Origin: Psychrobacter sp. 5A.1
GTDB lineage: Bacteria; Pseudomonadota; Gammaproteobacteria; Pseudomonadales; Moraxellaceae
Reading direction: 5' to 3'
Assembly: GCF_030407455.1 (NCBI RefSeq)
Contig: NZ_JASDDJ010000004.1
Span: forward strand, 1 to 64,000
DNA length: 64,000 nucleotides
Part shown: piece after piece, positions 28,277 through 39,359 of the stretch
Position numbering within the stretch: the stretch's first letter is position 1
Layout of the letters: every line of letters begins with the position of its first letter
Position numbers and translations under genes: made by a program
The notes under the pieces: model-generated
What the model saw: only the letters and a program-made list of their open reading frames with translations
The model's database searches: none
Told to the model about the DNA's origin: nothing

Positions 28277-28554
28277 AAAGACGACCTGATAAGTGAGGGA
28301 AAGATAATAAAATATGCATATCAAGACATAATAAATGCCTTATCCTTAACAGATCGAATCAAAAAAGACTGCCAGTAAGGTTGCATGAGTTTGTTATAAT
28401 AGCATTTTGTTTTAGACGGGTATTATTTTATGTGACTGGCGCTTTGTACCTATCGCCCAGCACTTATAATGGCTGTATTCAATCAGCTTATCATGTGATT
28501 TTTTATTTTGCTGACAGTACGCTATTATTGTCTATTACCCCTTTTTATATGGCT

Positions 28555-28568
28555 TAGGCCGTGTCATT
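28555..28568. repeat. Solo family-1 MITE end
   Basis: TAGGCCGTGTCATTA matches the tip of family-1 copy A but has no partner end. It lies in the thiG leader. Possibly a remnant or chance. Confidence 0.3.
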
Positions 28569-28615
28569 ATATTTTGTCTGTCCCCTTCTCCCGCTCGATA
28601 TTAGGATTTTCCGTT

Positions 28616-29440
28616 ATGTCAGAGAACGTTAGCATTGCTACTAGCCCGACACCACTTTTACAAGATACCTTTACTGTAGGTAGTCGTACTTTTTCTTCTC
28701 GTCTGCTGGTCGGTACGGGAAAGTACAAAGACATGACGGAAACTGGAGAAGCCATTGCCGCTTCAGCAGCCGAGATCGTGACCGTCGCTATTCGTCGTGT
28801 GAATATTGGACAAAATAGTGATGAACCCAACTTATTAGATGTCATCTCTCCTGACAAATACACGATATTGCCCAACACTGCTGGCTGCTTTGATGCCGAG
28901 ACAGCCATTCGCACTTGCAAGCTTGCTCGCGAGCTATTGGGTGGGCATAATTTGGTTAAGCTGGAAGTATTGGGCGACGAAAAAACTCTATATCCAAACG
29001 TCATGGAAACTTTAAAAGCAGCCAAAGTCTTGATCGATGATGGCTTTGAAGTGATGGTTTATACCTCAGATGACCCTATCGTCGCACAAGAATTAGAAAG
29101 CATGGGCTGTGTCGCTATTATGCCGCTCGGCAGCCTGATTGGTTCAGGACTTGGTTTACTCAATCGTCACACCCTCAGTCTCATTATCGAAAATGCCAAA
29201 GTACCAGTATTGGTTGATGCAGGCGTCGGCACTGCCTCTGATGCTGCACTTGCGATGGAGCTTGGTTGTGATGGCGTACTGATGAACTCAGCCATTGCCA
29301 ATGCACAAAATCCTGTGATGATGGCGCATGCAATGAAACATGCTATGTGGGCAGGTCGTGCGGCATTTTTGGCAGGTCGTATGCCGATGCGCAAGATAGC
29401 CACGGCCAGCTCGCCACAAACAGGCTATTTCTTTCAATAA
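28616..29440 (+). CDS. thiG: Thiazole synthase ThiG
   Basis: Forms the thiazole phosphate of thiamine from deoxyxylulose 5-phosphate, dehydroglycine and ThiS-thiocarboxylate. A TIM barrel of 274 residues with [26 protein letters not shown], the Schiff-base lysine in [10 protein letters not shown], and [18 protein letters not shown]. The ATG at 28616 has AGGA nine bases upstream and gives the standard length; the frame opens earlier, but that would add 36 odd residues. Its sulfur carrier thiS is at 55.5 kb and dxs, which makes its substrate, is at 32.6 kb. No TPP riboswitch was recognised upstream. Confidence 0.95.
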   Translation: MSENVSIATSPTPLLQDTFTVGSRTFSSRLLVGTGKYKDMTETGEAIAASAAEIVTVAIRRVNIGQNSDEPNLLDVISPDKYTILPNTAGCFDAETAIRTCKLARELLGGHNLVKLEVLGDEKTLYPNVMETLKAAKVLIDDGFEVMVYTSDDPIVAQELESMGCVAIMPLGSLIGSGLGLLNRHTLSLIIENAKVPVLVDAGVGTASDAALAMELGCDGVLMNSAIANAQNPVMMAHAMKHAMWAGRAAFLAGRMPMRKIATASSPQTGYFFQ

Positions 29441-29659
29441 GCTGAAGCATTGATGACATGCCTTACAGCGTGTCATCAATCTGAACTCGAAACAGTACTC
29501 ACGGTCATCATGTTCTACTGATATCAATTGTCCTGACTGGCTGTTCTCTAACGTGACAGAGGCTTCGAAACATTCATCCCAGTAGAACCACACTCTTTTT
29601 AAAATGGATCGATTATAGGCCAATGATAAAATAATAAAATTATTTCTGTGAACAGCTAT

Positions 29660-29823
29660 TAGGGCGTGTCTTCAACTCACTCGATAGCCATATAAATGGG
29701 CTAAATCTTGCCAAAAATCGTCAAATAGCTGGCTAATATCCCGATATTACCTGCGCTATTTTTCTTGTTTGACGGCAATTGATCTCATATTTATCACCAT
29801 TTTTAAAATGAAGACACGGCCTA
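29660..29823 (-). mobile_element. MITE family 1, copy C
   Basis: The ends are TAGGGCGTGTCTTCAACTC and AAATGAAGACACGGCCTA, 164 bases, inverted relative to copy A. It ends 44 bases before the start of the acyltransferase gene and supplies most of that gene's 5' region. Confidence 0.82.
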
Positions 29824-29867
29824 ATTATATTTTTCGTATGTCACTTATCGTCATAAAAGGATTTATT

Positions 29868-31307
29868 ATGCGACTTCTCACAGCAGTCGACCAGTTGTTC
29901 CTATTTCTTGAGTCGCGTAAACAGCCCATGCATGTTGGCGGATTGTTTTTATTTGAATTACCAGAAAATGCTGATAGTAATTTTGTCTACCAATTAATAA
30001 AACAAATGCAAGAATCTGATGTGCCGCCAAGCTTTCCTTTTAATCAGGTGCTTGAGCACTTGGCTTTTTGGCAAAAAGACAAAGACTTTGATGTTGAGCA
30101 TCATTTGCACCATGTCGCGCTACCCAGTCCTGGGCGTGTTCGTGAGCTATTGATGTATGTCTCAAGGGAGCATGGACGGTTGCTAGATCGTGCCATGCCG
30201 CTATGGGAATGCCACGTTATTGAGGGTATACAGCCAGAAATTGAAGGTGGACCTGAACGTTTTGCTTGGTATTTTAAGATCCATCATTCTTTGGTGGATG
30301 GTATCGCAGCTATGCGCTTGGTACAAAAATCACTATCACAATCGCCGACCGAATCAGTGACCCTACCCGTTTGGTCACTGATGGCCCGCCATCGCAACCA
30401 AATAAATGCCAACCTACCTGCCGAAAGGTCTATCAGACGCATCATAAAAGAACAGATATCTACCATCAAACCTGTATTTACAGAATTGCTAGATAATCTA
30501 AAAAACCATGGTGATGAAGGGTATGTTGGTACTTTTGATGCACCGATGAGTGTGTTGAACAAACGTATATCCGCTTCACGGCGCATAGCGGCTCAATCCT
30601 ATGATATACAACGTTTTAATGATATCGCTGAAAGACTCAAAATCAGTAAAAATGATGTGGTACTGGCAGTGTGTGCTGGCGCTATTCGTCGTTATCTAAT
30701 CTCGATGGATGCTTTACCAAGTAAACCTTTGATTGCCTTTGTGCCGATGTCGCTACGAACAGATGACAGTGTGGCAGGCAATCAACTATCATTTGTATTG
30801 GCTAATTTGGGCACGCATTTAGACAATCCACTACGCAGGATAGAGTTGATCCATCGCAGTATGAATAATGGCAAGCGTCGCTTTCGTCGCCTGAATCCGG
30901 CACAAGTCATCAACTACAGTGTTATTGCATACGCATGGCAAGGGATTAATCTAGCGACAGGACTGTTTCCTAGAAAACAGGCATTTAACCTGATTATCTC
31001 TAACGTTCCTGGCTCTGAAAAGCCTTTGTACTGGAATGGTGCACGTTTGCAGTCTTTGTACCCCGCTTCTATCGTCTTTAATGGTCAAGCTTTGAATATC
31101 ACTTTGGCCAGCTATTTGGATAAGATTGAGTTCGGTATTACCGCCTGTAGCAAAGTATTACCACGTGTGCAAGACATGATCACGCTCATAGAAGAAGAGC
31201 TACAACTATTAGAAACGACCAGTAAAGAATTGGCATTTAAAGGCATCACCGTTGAAGACAAAGGTGGCTACAAGGGTAATGATAAAACAAAAAAGCTGGC
31301 TCCATAA
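29868..31307 (+). CDS. Wax ester synthase/diacylglycerol acyltransferase
   Basis: A WS/DGAT bifunctional acyltransferase of 479 residues that esterifies fatty alcohols or diacylglycerol with acyl-CoA to make storage lipid. The catalytic HHxxxDG motif is present as HHSLVDG near residue 145. The second signature, LIISNVPGSEKPLYWNGA, is near residue 380. The start ATG at 29868 follows AAAAGG by seven bases and gives the family's usual MRLLTAVDQLFL opening; the longer frame runs back into a MITE. Neutral-lipid storage is common in Acinetobacter and Psychrobacter. Confidence 0.92.
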   Translation: MRLLTAVDQLFLFLESRKQPMHVGGLFLFELPENADSNFVYQLIKQMQESDVPPSFPFNQVLEHLAFWQKDKDFDVEHHLHHVALPSPGRVRELLMYVSREHGRLLDRAMPLWECHVIEGIQPEIEGGPERFAWYFKIHHSLVDGIAAMRLVQKSLSQSPTESVTLPVWSLMARHRNQINANLPAERSIRRIIKEQISTIKPVFTELLDNLKNHGDEGYVGTFDAPMSVLNKRISASRRIAAQSYDIQRFNDIAERLKISKNDVVLAVCAGAIRRYLISMDALPSKPLIAFVPMSLRTDDSVAGNQLSFVLANLGTHLDNPLRRIELIHRSMNNGKRRFRRLNPAQVINYSVIAYAWQGINLATGLFPRKQAFNLIISNVPGSEKPLYWNGARLQSLYPASIVFNGQALNITLASYLDKIEFGITACSKVLPRVQDMITLIEEELQLLETTSKELAFKGITVEDKGGYKGNDKTKKLAP

Positions 31308-31324
31308 TGGAACCAGCTTTTTCT
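31289..31324 (+). terminator. Terminator of the acyltransferase gene
   Basis: AAAAGCTGG and CCAGCTTTTT flank TCCATAATGGA; the stem overlaps the stop codon and is followed by T. Confidence 0.8.
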
Positions 31325-31375
31325 GTTCAACACTAAATCTGAATGCTAGATCTGAACAATAAGCGCGCTAAATGC

Positions 31376-31389
31376 TAGGGTGTGCCCTA
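31376..31389. repeat. 14-bp MITE-end palindrome
   Basis: TAGGGTGTGCCCTA looks like both tips of a family-1 element joined without an interior. A remnant is possible; chance is not excluded. Confidence 0.35.
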
Positions 31390-31408
31390 ATACCAAAAGC
31401 AGTAACGA

Positions 31409-32236
31409 TTAAATCGCGTCACCCCAGATTGGTACAACAGTTTGCATCAACGGTTTTAGCAATTTAACATTACAAGCAAAAATAGAGCCTGAGGTCATAG
31501 AGTTGTGCGCGCCAGTATGATCGACCACGACGCCGCGTGCTTCAGTCACGATAAGCTCACCCGCTGCGATGTCCCAAGGCTTAATAGACATCTCAAAATA
31601 ACCGTCAAAACGACCAGCAGCAACATAACACAAATCAAGCGCAGCTGAACCTAGACGACGTACCTGACCACCTGCCTCAGATATTTTTTGTAGGCTCTCA
31701 AAATGCTGTTTAGCGTAAGAGATGACTTCACCATTGCGCTTACGCTCAAGAGGATGGCCCGTCGTAAAGAAACCGCCGTCAATCGTTTTGCGTTCGCTGA
31801 CATTGATACGGCGTTGGTTTAAACGTGCGCCTTTACCACGGCTCGCAGAGAACATCTCATCACGTACTGGATCATAAATCACACCGTGCTGGGTAACGCC
31901 TTTATGCTGTACAGCGATAGATACGCAGAACTGCGGCACACCATGAACGAAGTTTTTGGTGCCATCTAGCGGATCGATAATCCAGCACCAGTCAGCATCT
32001 TCGCCGCGGCCTTCTTGCATACCAAACTCTTCACCCAAAAATGAATGATTGGGATAGCTGGCTTTTAGCGTCTCAATCGTGAGCTCTTCGCTAAAGCGAT
32101 CGATGCGCGTAACCAAACCATCAAGTCCTTTCGACTCGATATCCAACTCGATTTTGTGGCGGTTTTGATGCGCATATAAAATCTCTTTACCAACTTTTTC
32201 AGCAGTACGCGCTGCGATGACGACCATGGGTTCCAT
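31409..32236 (-). CDS. suhB: Inositol monophosphatase family protein SuhB
   Basis: A Mg-dependent phosphatase of the IMPase superfamily, 275 residues. Motifs: GEE in SFLGEEFG, WIIDPLDGTKNFVHG (metal site), and IKPWDIAAGELIVTEARG. SuhB also acts in rRNA antitermination complexes in E. coli. The ATG at 32236 gives MEPMVVIAARTA, the usual start; the longer frame has no ribosome site. Single gene, minus strand, separated from dxs by 250 bases of AT-rich DNA. Confidence 0.93.
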   Translation of the reverse strand: MEPMVVIAARTAEKVGKEILYAHQNRHKIELDIESKGLDGLVTRIDRFSEELTIETLKASYPNHSFLGEEFGMQEGRGEDADWCWIIDPLDGTKNFVHGVPQFCVSIAVQHKGVTQHGVIYDPVRDEMFSASRGKGARLNQRRINVSERKTIDGGFFTTGHPLERKRNGEVISYAKQHFESLQKISEAGGQVRRLGSAALDLCYVAAGRFDGYFEMSIKPWDIAAGELIVTEARGVVVDHTGAHNSMTSGSIFACNVKLLKPLMQTVVPIWGDAI

Positions 32237-32582
32237 AAATAACCTATTTGCTTGATGAATGAATATAAAAAATGAGACTAACTTTGTGCCCACAACATGC
32301 CAAACAGCCGCCGCATCACACCACATCTATGCGATTTAAAAAACGTGTCTTTTATAAATGAAAACTTATAAACGACAATCGCATTATACTAAAATTGTTC
32401 GATAAAAACGAAAAAACCGTCACGCTGACCAAGCCAATATTTTGGTGATCACCTAAACTGCGCAAGTTGTAAAAAAGTCAGCACCTACGGCTAGCAGGCG
32501 TTTGCTCTGTTTAAAGAGCTTATATCTGTTTTAATTAGGGCATTAATTTTTTAAAATAATATTGTAACGCTACAAACAATGC

Positions 32583-34646
32583 TTACGATAAGAGGGTTTT
32601 GAGCTGTTTAATCACGCCTTCGACATCCAGACCACAGTCAGCCAACTGCTCTGCTTGTGAGCCATGTGCAATAAAGCGATCAGAGATGCCTATATTGCAT
32701 ATGGCTGGACGGTTTTGTTTAAAGGCAGCCGACTCATTAAGTAAGTATTCATTCACTGCGCTACCTGCACCGCCCATAATCATGTGCTCTTCCAAGGTCG
32801 CAATATGAGTCACCCCTTGCGCCAGTAACGTCTCAAGCATGGCTGTATCTAGCGGTTTTACCCAGCGCATATTGACCACATGTACTTGACACTCTAGCAC
32901 TGCATCATCATTCGTTAGAATTTCTGCTGCTTGCTGAGCGTTCGCCACCATCGTACCAAAGGCCAATAATGCCAATTTATAAGGCGCATTATCTTTACCT
33001 AATACCGACTCAATAACAGCTTCGCCAATTTTATAATTTTGTGCTGGCTGCTCGATAGTTGCGCCTGTACCAGCGCCGCGCGGATAACGTACAGCCGTGC
33101 ACCCTGAATACTCATAGCAGGTATTGAGCAAATGGTAGCATTCGTTTTCATCTTTTGGCGCTGCAATCACCATATTAGGGATACAACGTAAAAATCCAAA
33201 ATCAAACACGCCAGCATGCGTGGCACCGTCTTCACCGACTAGGCCCGCTCGATCAATGGCAAACATCACGTCTAAATTCTGCAACGCAACATCATGAATC
33301 AGCTGATCATAGCCACGCTGCAAAAACGTTGAGTAAATCGCGACAATCGGTTTGATACCTTGGGTCGCCATCCCAGCCGCTAGCGTGACGGCGTGTTGCT
33401 CGGCAATCGCCACATCAAAAAAACGTTCTGGAAAATGACGAGCAAAGTCGATCATTCCAGAGCCTTCTTCCATGGCAGGTGTGACGGCTAACAGCTTATC
33501 GTCTGCGGCTGCTTTGTCACACAAAAACTGGCCAAACACTTGCGAGTACTTTAACGCTGGCTTATCTTTTGAAGCCTTTGCTATTGAAGTATTAGCTGCG
33601 TTGGTTTTTGCTTCGTTATCTTCGACAGGCAACTTACTAATTGCGTGATAACCCACTGGATCCAATTCTGCGGGTGCAAACCCTTTACCCTTAGTGGTAT
33701 AAATATGCACCAATACGGGACCTGATACTTGCTTTGCCAATGACAATACGCGCAGTAGCTCAGGAATATTATGCCCATCAAATGGACCAAAATAGGTAAA
33801 ACCAATCGCTTTGAATAAGTTGTCTTCTAGCTGCGGAACATCACGCATCTCTTTGTGACGTTTGCGGCGATCGAACGCTTGCATATCAGGACGGTGGCAG
33901 AGTACAGGCTCACCTGACTCAGAGATATCAACTTGATAACCTGATTCCCAAAGCATGGCCAAATGTCGTGAAAATCCACCAATAGAGCAAGATATCGACA
34001 TATCATTATCGTTTAGAACGACTAACAAATCAGCATCTTGCTGTACTGCGTCATTCATGGCCTCAAATGCCATACCACCTGTCATCGCACCATCACCAAT
34101 GATGCAAGCAACCGTCTGCGCGCGGCCTTGATAACGCAGCGCCAAACTCATGCCCAGACCCGCTGAAATGGAAGTCGATGAATGCCCAACACCAAACGTA
34201 TCATAGACAGATTCTGCACGCTCAGGGAATGCGGTCAGACCATCTTTGGATCTGATAGTACCCAACTGTTCACGGCGACCTGTCAGTACTTTATGAGCGT
34301 AGGCTTGATGGCCCACGTCCCATACGATTTGGTCTTGCGGTGTGTCTAACAGATAATGCAGTACAATGGTCAGCTCAACCACGCCCAAATTGGCACCAAA
34401 ATGCCCACCACTTTGACCGGCTGAATACAACAAAAAAAGGCGTAGCTCATCAGCCAACGTAATCAGTTGGGCAGTTGAGAAGGTACTAAGGTCTGTTGGC
34501 GTATCAATTGCATCAAGCAATGGTGTGTGAGGACGCACCCGTGGAATCATAGTATAGGTCTGCTGTAAGCTCGATAGCTGAGCAGCAGAGTCTAATGCTG
34601 ATGTAGATAGGGACTGAGACTTTGGAGAATGAGGTGATTGCTGCAT
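32583..34646 (-). CDS. dxs: 1-deoxy-D-xylulose-5-phosphate synthase
   Basis: First enzyme of the MEP isoprenoid pathway; also feeds thiamine and pyridoxal synthesis. A thiamine diphosphate enzyme with [33 protein letters not shown], the TPP loop [15 protein letters not shown], the Glu of [11 protein letters not shown], and [18 protein letters not shown]. The frame opens with TTG at 34724; I take the ATG at 34646, giving 687 residues. An ATG at 34550 would give 655, nearer to E. coli (620). A 25-residue insert near residue 355 ([14 protein letters not shown]) is extra. Start uncertain, identity secure. Confidence 0.93.
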   Translation of the reverse strand: MQQSPHSPKSQSLSTSALDSAAQLSSLQQTYTMIPRVRPHTPLLDAIDTPTDLSTFSTAQLITLADELRLFLLYSAGQSGGHFGANLGVVELTIVLHYLLDTPQDQIVWDVGHQAYAHKVLTGRREQLGTIRSKDGLTAFPERAESVYDTFGVGHSSTSISAGLGMSLALRYQGRAQTVACIIGDGAMTGGMAFEAMNDAVQQDADLLVVLNDNDMSISCSIGGFSRHLAMLWESGYQVDISESGEPVLCHRPDMQAFDRRKRHKEMRDVPQLEDNLFKAIGFTYFGPFDGHNIPELLRVLSLAKQVSGPVLVHIYTTKGKGFAPAELDPVGYHAISKLPVEDNEAKTNAANTSIAKASKDKPALKYSQVFGQFLCDKAAADDKLLAVTPAMEEGSGMIDFARHFPERFFDVAIAEQHAVTLAAGMATQGIKPIVAIYSTFLQRGYDQLIHDVALQNLDVMFAIDRAGLVGEDGATHAGVFDFGFLRCIPNMVIAAPKDENECYHLLNTCYEYSGCTAVRYPRGAGTGATIEQPAQNYKIGEAVIESVLGKDNAPYKLALLAFGTMVANAQQAAEILTNDDAVLECQVHVVNMRWVKPLDTAMLETLLAQGVTHIATLEEHMIMGGAGSAVNEYLLNESAAFKQNRPAICNIGISDRFIAHGSQAEQLADCGLDVEGVIKQLKTLLS

Positions 34647-34724
34647 AAACCGTACGATACCTACCAATCTGCTGACAAGACGTGTCTTTAATATATAGCG
34701 ATAACTATAACCAAACGACGTCAA

Positions 34725-35212
34725 TAATATCTACATCATTATTGATGTAATCGACCATATAATTATTCATGCAACTTTTGTGTCTATATAGCTGCGCTAC
34801 TTATGATAGTAGATACGCTGTCGTGATAGACCGCGCGTCAATACTAACGTTTTAATATTAAAACATTGATGCTTTAATACTATTAAATACTGGGGGATAA
34901 CATTATGCCCTATTATTTTGCATCAATAGCGAATGTTAGTGACGACATAGTAATGTAAGGGTAAAGACTTGTCACTGTATCCGTCAAAATAGTATGGCAT
35001 AATAGCATTTTTTTTTAATTGTCGCTTTAATCATCGTGCGTCGTCTGTGAATTTTGTGTGTTTTTATAATAAATACAATGAACACGCTGTCTTTATGAAC
35101 AGGTTATACTGGCACCCTCATAGTCGTCTTATTCAAGCTATGAGGATACCAGTATTTTAAACAGCGATAACAAACTATTCACCGCCACGACTATAGGCTT
35201 TATAGGACAGTA
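34725..35212. other. Divergent intergenic region dxs/ribA
   Basis: No gene in 488 bases. Promoters of dxs and ribA must lie here. The only clear structure is a hairpin just before ribA (35107-35154). No FMN riboswitch core was recognised. Confidence 0.5.
35107..35154 (+). promoter_or_regulatory. Hairpin in the ribA leader
   Basis: TACTGG pairs with CCAGTA, and inside it CCTCATAG pairs with CTATGAGG, around a 14-base loop; internal bulges are CA/GATA-like. TTTT follows. It ends 58 bases before the ribA start. It could be a leader control element or a terminator of an unseen transcript. Confidence 0.5.
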
Positions 35213-35941
35213 ATGTCATATCAATTTATCACTAGTGCCAAATTACCCACTCGTCACGGCGAGTTTGATATTCATATCTTTGAAAATAGCGAGGGTCAGG
35301 AGCATGTCATGCTGACCGCTGGCCTGACTGTGGTCGATCAAAAGACAGGCGCGGTGGCTAGTCAACCTTCAAATGACACGGTATTAAGCCAACAAGACGA
35401 GACAGTAGCGAAGCAAGTGCCATTGGTTCGTATTCATTCTGAATGTCTAACAGGCGATGCATTTAGCTCACTAAAATGTGACTGCGGACCGCAGCTCAAT
35501 ACTGCCATGCAAGCCATTCAAGAGTCAGGTTGCGGTGCAATTTTGTATTTGCGTCAAGAAGGTCGTGGTATTGGTCTGACCAATAAGATTCGTGCGTACG
35601 CCCTCCAAGATCAAGGCCATGATACGTTGGATGCAAACCTCATGCTAGGACTGCCTGCGGATGCACGTGTTTATGACATGTGTGGGCCGATGCTTGCCCA
35701 TATCGGTGTCGATGCCGTGAGACTCATCACCAACAATCCAAACAAGGTCGCTTATCTGACTGAGCATGGGATTGATGTTGTTGAACGCGTGCCATTATTA
35801 GTAGGGGTAAATGATATGAATGCTGAATACCTCGCGACCAAGCGTGACCGTATGGGACACTTGTTTGATAAGGATATTAATATTGATAAAGATCTCCATC
35901 TCGACACAGACATCAACACAGCCATACACCTGAATAAATAA
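35213..35941 (+). CDS. ribA: GTP cyclohydrolase II
   Basis: First committed step of riboflavin synthesis: GTP to a diaminopyrimidine, formate and pyrophosphate. The zinc-binding [15 protein letters not shown] and the catalytic region [23 protein letters not shown] are intact, as are GPMLAHIGV and LITNNPNK. At 242 residues it is about 45 longer than E. coli RibA, by an insert near residue 45-60 and a C-terminal tail rich in Asp, Ile, Asn and Lys (DKDINIDKD repeats). hemF follows by 22 bases, so co-transcription is likely. Confidence 0.94.
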   Translation: MSYQFITSAKLPTRHGEFDIHIFENSEGQEHVMLTAGLTVVDQKTGAVASQPSNDTVLSQQDETVAKQVPLVRIHSECLTGDAFSSLKCDCGPQLNTAMQAIQESGCGAILYLRQEGRGIGLTNKIRAYALQDQGHDTLDANLMLGLPADARVYDMCGPMLAHIGVDAVRLITNNPNKVAYLTEHGIDVVERVPLLVGVNDMNAEYLATKRDRMGHLFDKDINIDKDLHLDTDINTAIHLNK

Positions 35942-35945
35942 ATAA

Positions 35946-36962
<1,017 letters not shown>

Positions 36963-37002
36963 GTTTTGTAAATAACGCAATATTCATATCTTTGGAAAAG
37001 TT

Positions 37003-37034
37003 AAAAAGGTCAGCTACGATAGCTGGCCTTTTTT
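37003..37034 (+). terminator. Terminator after hemF
   Basis: AAAAAGGTCAGCTA and TAGCTGGCCTTTTTT form a stem with a three-base loop, about 40 bases past the stop. Confidence 0.88.
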
Positions 37035-37241
37035 ATACTAATTGCCCCGTCCTGAAATATTACGAGGATATAACAACTATATAATTACCATCGCGCAGAT
37101 AACCGTTACAATAGAAGACGTTCTTTGGCAGCGACTGTGCTCAAAAGAATTTTTGATAGTGTATTGCATAACAACATTTTAATATAAGGTGAGCGTCTGT
37201 AAGCGCGCTTATTATTAGCCAAGTTTAAAGGAGTAAGTCAT

Positions 37242-37718
37242 ATGGCACAGGTTTATACCAACAAATCATTGAAATCCATCTTTGGCATCGCATTGATGAC
37301 AGCCGCCCTAGGTTTAACGGCGTGTAGCACTTCAACTGAATCGAACCCTGACGTGGAAGCCCGTCAGAACAACATGAAAAACTGGGGTGACGCGATGGGC
37401 GTCATGGGTGATATGGCAAAGGCACCTGACACATTTGATGCGGCTGTATTCAAAGAACAAGCAGCATTCTTGGCAGAAGATGCCGCCAATCCTTGGGGTC
37501 ATTTCGCAGACAAAGCAGCAGTGGGTAATGCCACTGAAGCGGTTTGGTCTAATGCGGATGGTTTCCGTGCCGAAGCCGATAATTTCCAAAAGGTGACCGC
37601 TGAATTGAACGCTGCAGCGCAGACCGCCACGAGTATGGATGATGTAAAACCTGCCTTTGGTCAAGTTGGTGCAAGCTGTAAATCATGCCATACCGATTTT
37701 AAAGCCAAAACTGACTAG
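37242..37718 (+). CDS. Cytochrome c' (class II c-type cytochrome), lipoprotein
   Basis: A 158-residue periplasmic cytochrome. The signal peptide ends in a lipobox LTAC, so it is probably lipid-anchored. The four-helix domain ends with the heme site CKSCHTDFKA, with the C-terminal CxxCH position of cytochrome c'. Such proteins bind NO and CO and protect against nitrosative stress; that role here is inferred. It has its own ribosome site (AAAGGAG). The TAG stop is supplied by a family-1 MITE. Confidence 0.88.
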   Translation: MAQVYTNKSLKSIFGIALMTAALGLTACSTSTESNPDVEARQNNMKNWGDAMGVMGDMAKAPDTFDAAVFKEQAAFLAEDAANPWGHFADKAAVGNATEAVWSNADGFRAEADNFQKVTAELNAAAQTATSMDDVKPAFGQVGASCKSCHTDFKAKTD

Positions 37719-37889
37719 GGCGTGTCCTCATTTTAAAAATGGTGATAAAAATGAGATAAATTGCTGTCAAACGAGGAAAATAGTGCAGATAATATCGAGA
37801 TATTGACCAACTATTTGACGATATTTGGCAAAATTTAGCTGTTTCTAGCCCATTTAGAGGACACTCGTTTGAATTGAGGACACGCCCTA
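37716..37889 (+). mobile_element. MITE family 1, copy D
   Basis: 174 bases flanked by TA, ends TAGGGCGTGTCCTCATTTT and GAATTGAGGACACGCCCTA. Its first three bases are the stop codon of the cytochrome c' gene. It shares its right-hand TA with a 53-base mini-element. Confidence 0.88.
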
Positions 37890-37940
37890 AGGCGTACCCT
37901 CAATCTGAATATGAAATTTTCAAAATGAGAACACACCTTA
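37888..37940. mobile_element. 53-bp miniature derivative of family 1
   Basis: TAAGGCGTACCCTCAATC at one end and AAAATGAGAACACACCTTA at the other are imperfect inverted copies of the family-1 tips, with almost no interior. It abuts copy D. Confidence 0.55.
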
Positions 37941-37966
37941 AGCTTCTATACTTATAGCAAGTAGAC

Positions 37967-38000
37967 AAAAACCGCCACATCAAATGACATGGCGGTTTTT
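37967..38000. terminator. Bidirectional terminator
   Basis: AAAACCGCCA and TGGCGGTTTTT flank a short loop. It can end the cytochrome c' transcript (+) and the mscS transcript (-). Confidence 0.8.
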
Positions 38001-38002
38001 CA

Positions 38003-38078
38003 TTTCTAAAAATGTGGTTGAAGGCTATTTTCTAAAAACGATTTCTAAAAGCAATTTTTTGAAATCAGCTTTCTAAAA
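38003..38078. repeat. Four TTTCTAAAA repeats
   Basis: TTTCTAAAA occurs at 38003, 38029, 38042 and 38070, within 76 bases after mscS. The spacing is irregular. Function unknown. Confidence 0.55.
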
Positions 38079-38109
38079 CTAACTTGTTAAAAGTGGCTCA
38101 TGGAGCCCA

Positions 38110-39084
38110 CTACTCTGCCACTGTCTTATTCGCATCAATAACTTGCTGTTCATTAATTTTTTTGACGATAGAAGTCACTGAAGGATCACTCAAGTCGATC
38201 GTGCGTATTGGGAACGGAATGTTCACACCTGCCGCATCCAATGAGTTTTTGATGCCCACAATCACTTGATGAATCGAGGCAACCTTGTTGGCTTGCGTAC
38301 CATCTTCGATAAACCAACGTACCATTAAATCAATGGACGAACCACCAAAACCAGTGGCAATCACACTTGGCGTAGCCTTCTTTGACACGCTATCTATCTT
38401 ATCTAAGGCCTTTATGATTTCAGCTTTGGCGGCTTCGATATCATCTTCATAGCCGATACCGACCGCCACTTGCAGACGGCGCTGCTTATAGGCGGTATTG
38501 ACCGTCAATGCTGACGTGTATAAATCTGAATTTGGAATCACTACTTGCCGACCGTCATACGTTTTGATGGTAGTAGCACGGATTTTAATGTCTTCGACTG
38601 TTCCTTCATATTCACCAGACACTATCTGATCACCGATACGAAATGGCTCTGAAATCAGTAGCAAAATACCAGAGAGTAGATTTTGAAAGATATCTTTAAA
38701 AGCAAAACCGATAGCGACTGAACCAATACCAAGTGCGCCTATTAATTTAGCGGGTGTAAATCCTGGCACCGCGATGACCATCGCTATCATAAAGCCAATA
38801 AAGAAAATGAGCGCCCCGCCTACCCGCTGAAACACTTTGACCAAGTTCTGATGCCGACTGCGACTGCCCAATAGTTTATGGACGACTTTTTTGAAAACGA
38901 TCGATAAAAACCAAAAAATTAGGACAACAATAATAGACGCCACAAAATATGGAATACGTTCAACAAAGCCAGTCAAAATATCATTTGCTGAATCAATAAT
39001 GCTTTGATACGTTAATACATCCGTCGTTGTCGTTTCTGTAGCGGTCTCAGCACTCAGTGCAGTGTCTGCCTCAGAGGTTGGCAT
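38110..39084 (-). CDS. mscS: Small-conductance mechanosensitive channel, MscS family
   Basis: A 324-residue inner-membrane channel that opens on hypo-osmotic shock. About three membrane helices occur in the first 150 residues; the pore helix shows LIGALGIGSVAIGFAFKDIFQNLLSGILLL. The cytosolic cage follows with GTVEDIKIRATTIKTYDGRQVVIPNSDLY, typical of MscS. The N-terminal 25 residues are Thr/Glu-rich. Single gene, minus strand. Confidence 0.9.
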   Translation of the reverse strand: MPTSEADTALSAETATETTTTDVLTYQSIIDSANDILTGFVERIPYFVASIIVVLIFWFLSIVFKKVVHKLLGSRSRHQNLVKVFQRVGGALIFFIGFMIAMVIAVPGFTPAKLIGALGIGSVAIGFAFKDIFQNLLSGILLLISEPFRIGDQIVSGEYEGTVEDIKIRATTIKTYDGRQVVIPNSDLYTSALTVNTAYKQRRLQVAVGIGYEDDIEAAKAEIIKALDKIDSVSKKATPSVIATGFGGSSIDLMVRWFIEDGTQANKVASIHQVIVGIKNSLDAAGVNIPFPIRTIDLSDPSVTSIVKKINEQQVIDANKTVAE

Positions 39085-39139
39085 CTAGGTGTCACTCCTT
39101 TGGTTGGTCATATCGATCATTGTTTTTATTGATAAGTAT

Positions 39140-39313
39140 TAGGGCATGTCCTCAATTCAAACAATAGTTATCTAACTGGGCTAAAAATGGCTAAATTTTG
39201 CCAAACATCGTCAAATAGCTGGTCAATATCTCGATATTATCGACGCTATTTTTCTCGTTTGACGGCAATTTATCTCATTTTTATCACCACTTGTGAAATG
39301 AGGACACACCCTA
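39140..39313 (-). mobile_element. MITE family 1, copy E
   Basis: 174 bases, ends TAGGGCATGTCCTCAATTC and GAAATGAGGACACACCCTA, inverted relative to copy D. It lies between gloA (47 bases past its stop) and mscS. Confidence 0.88.
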
Positions 39314-39359
39314 GCAACGAATACTTATCACACATTTAAAGCTTTCAAACGCTTGAAAC

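Noticed and set aside
28325-28615. Possible TPP riboswitch before thiG
   Set aside because: The conserved CTGAGA and pyrophosphate-sensor segments are not present.
29769-29867. N-terminal extension of the acyltransferase frame
   Set aside because: It is translated MITE sequence; the ATG at 29868 has the ribosome site and the family's normal start.
34725-35212. Possible FMN riboswitch before ribA
   Set aside because: The AGGGNAGGGTGC-type core could not be found; only a simple hairpin is visible.
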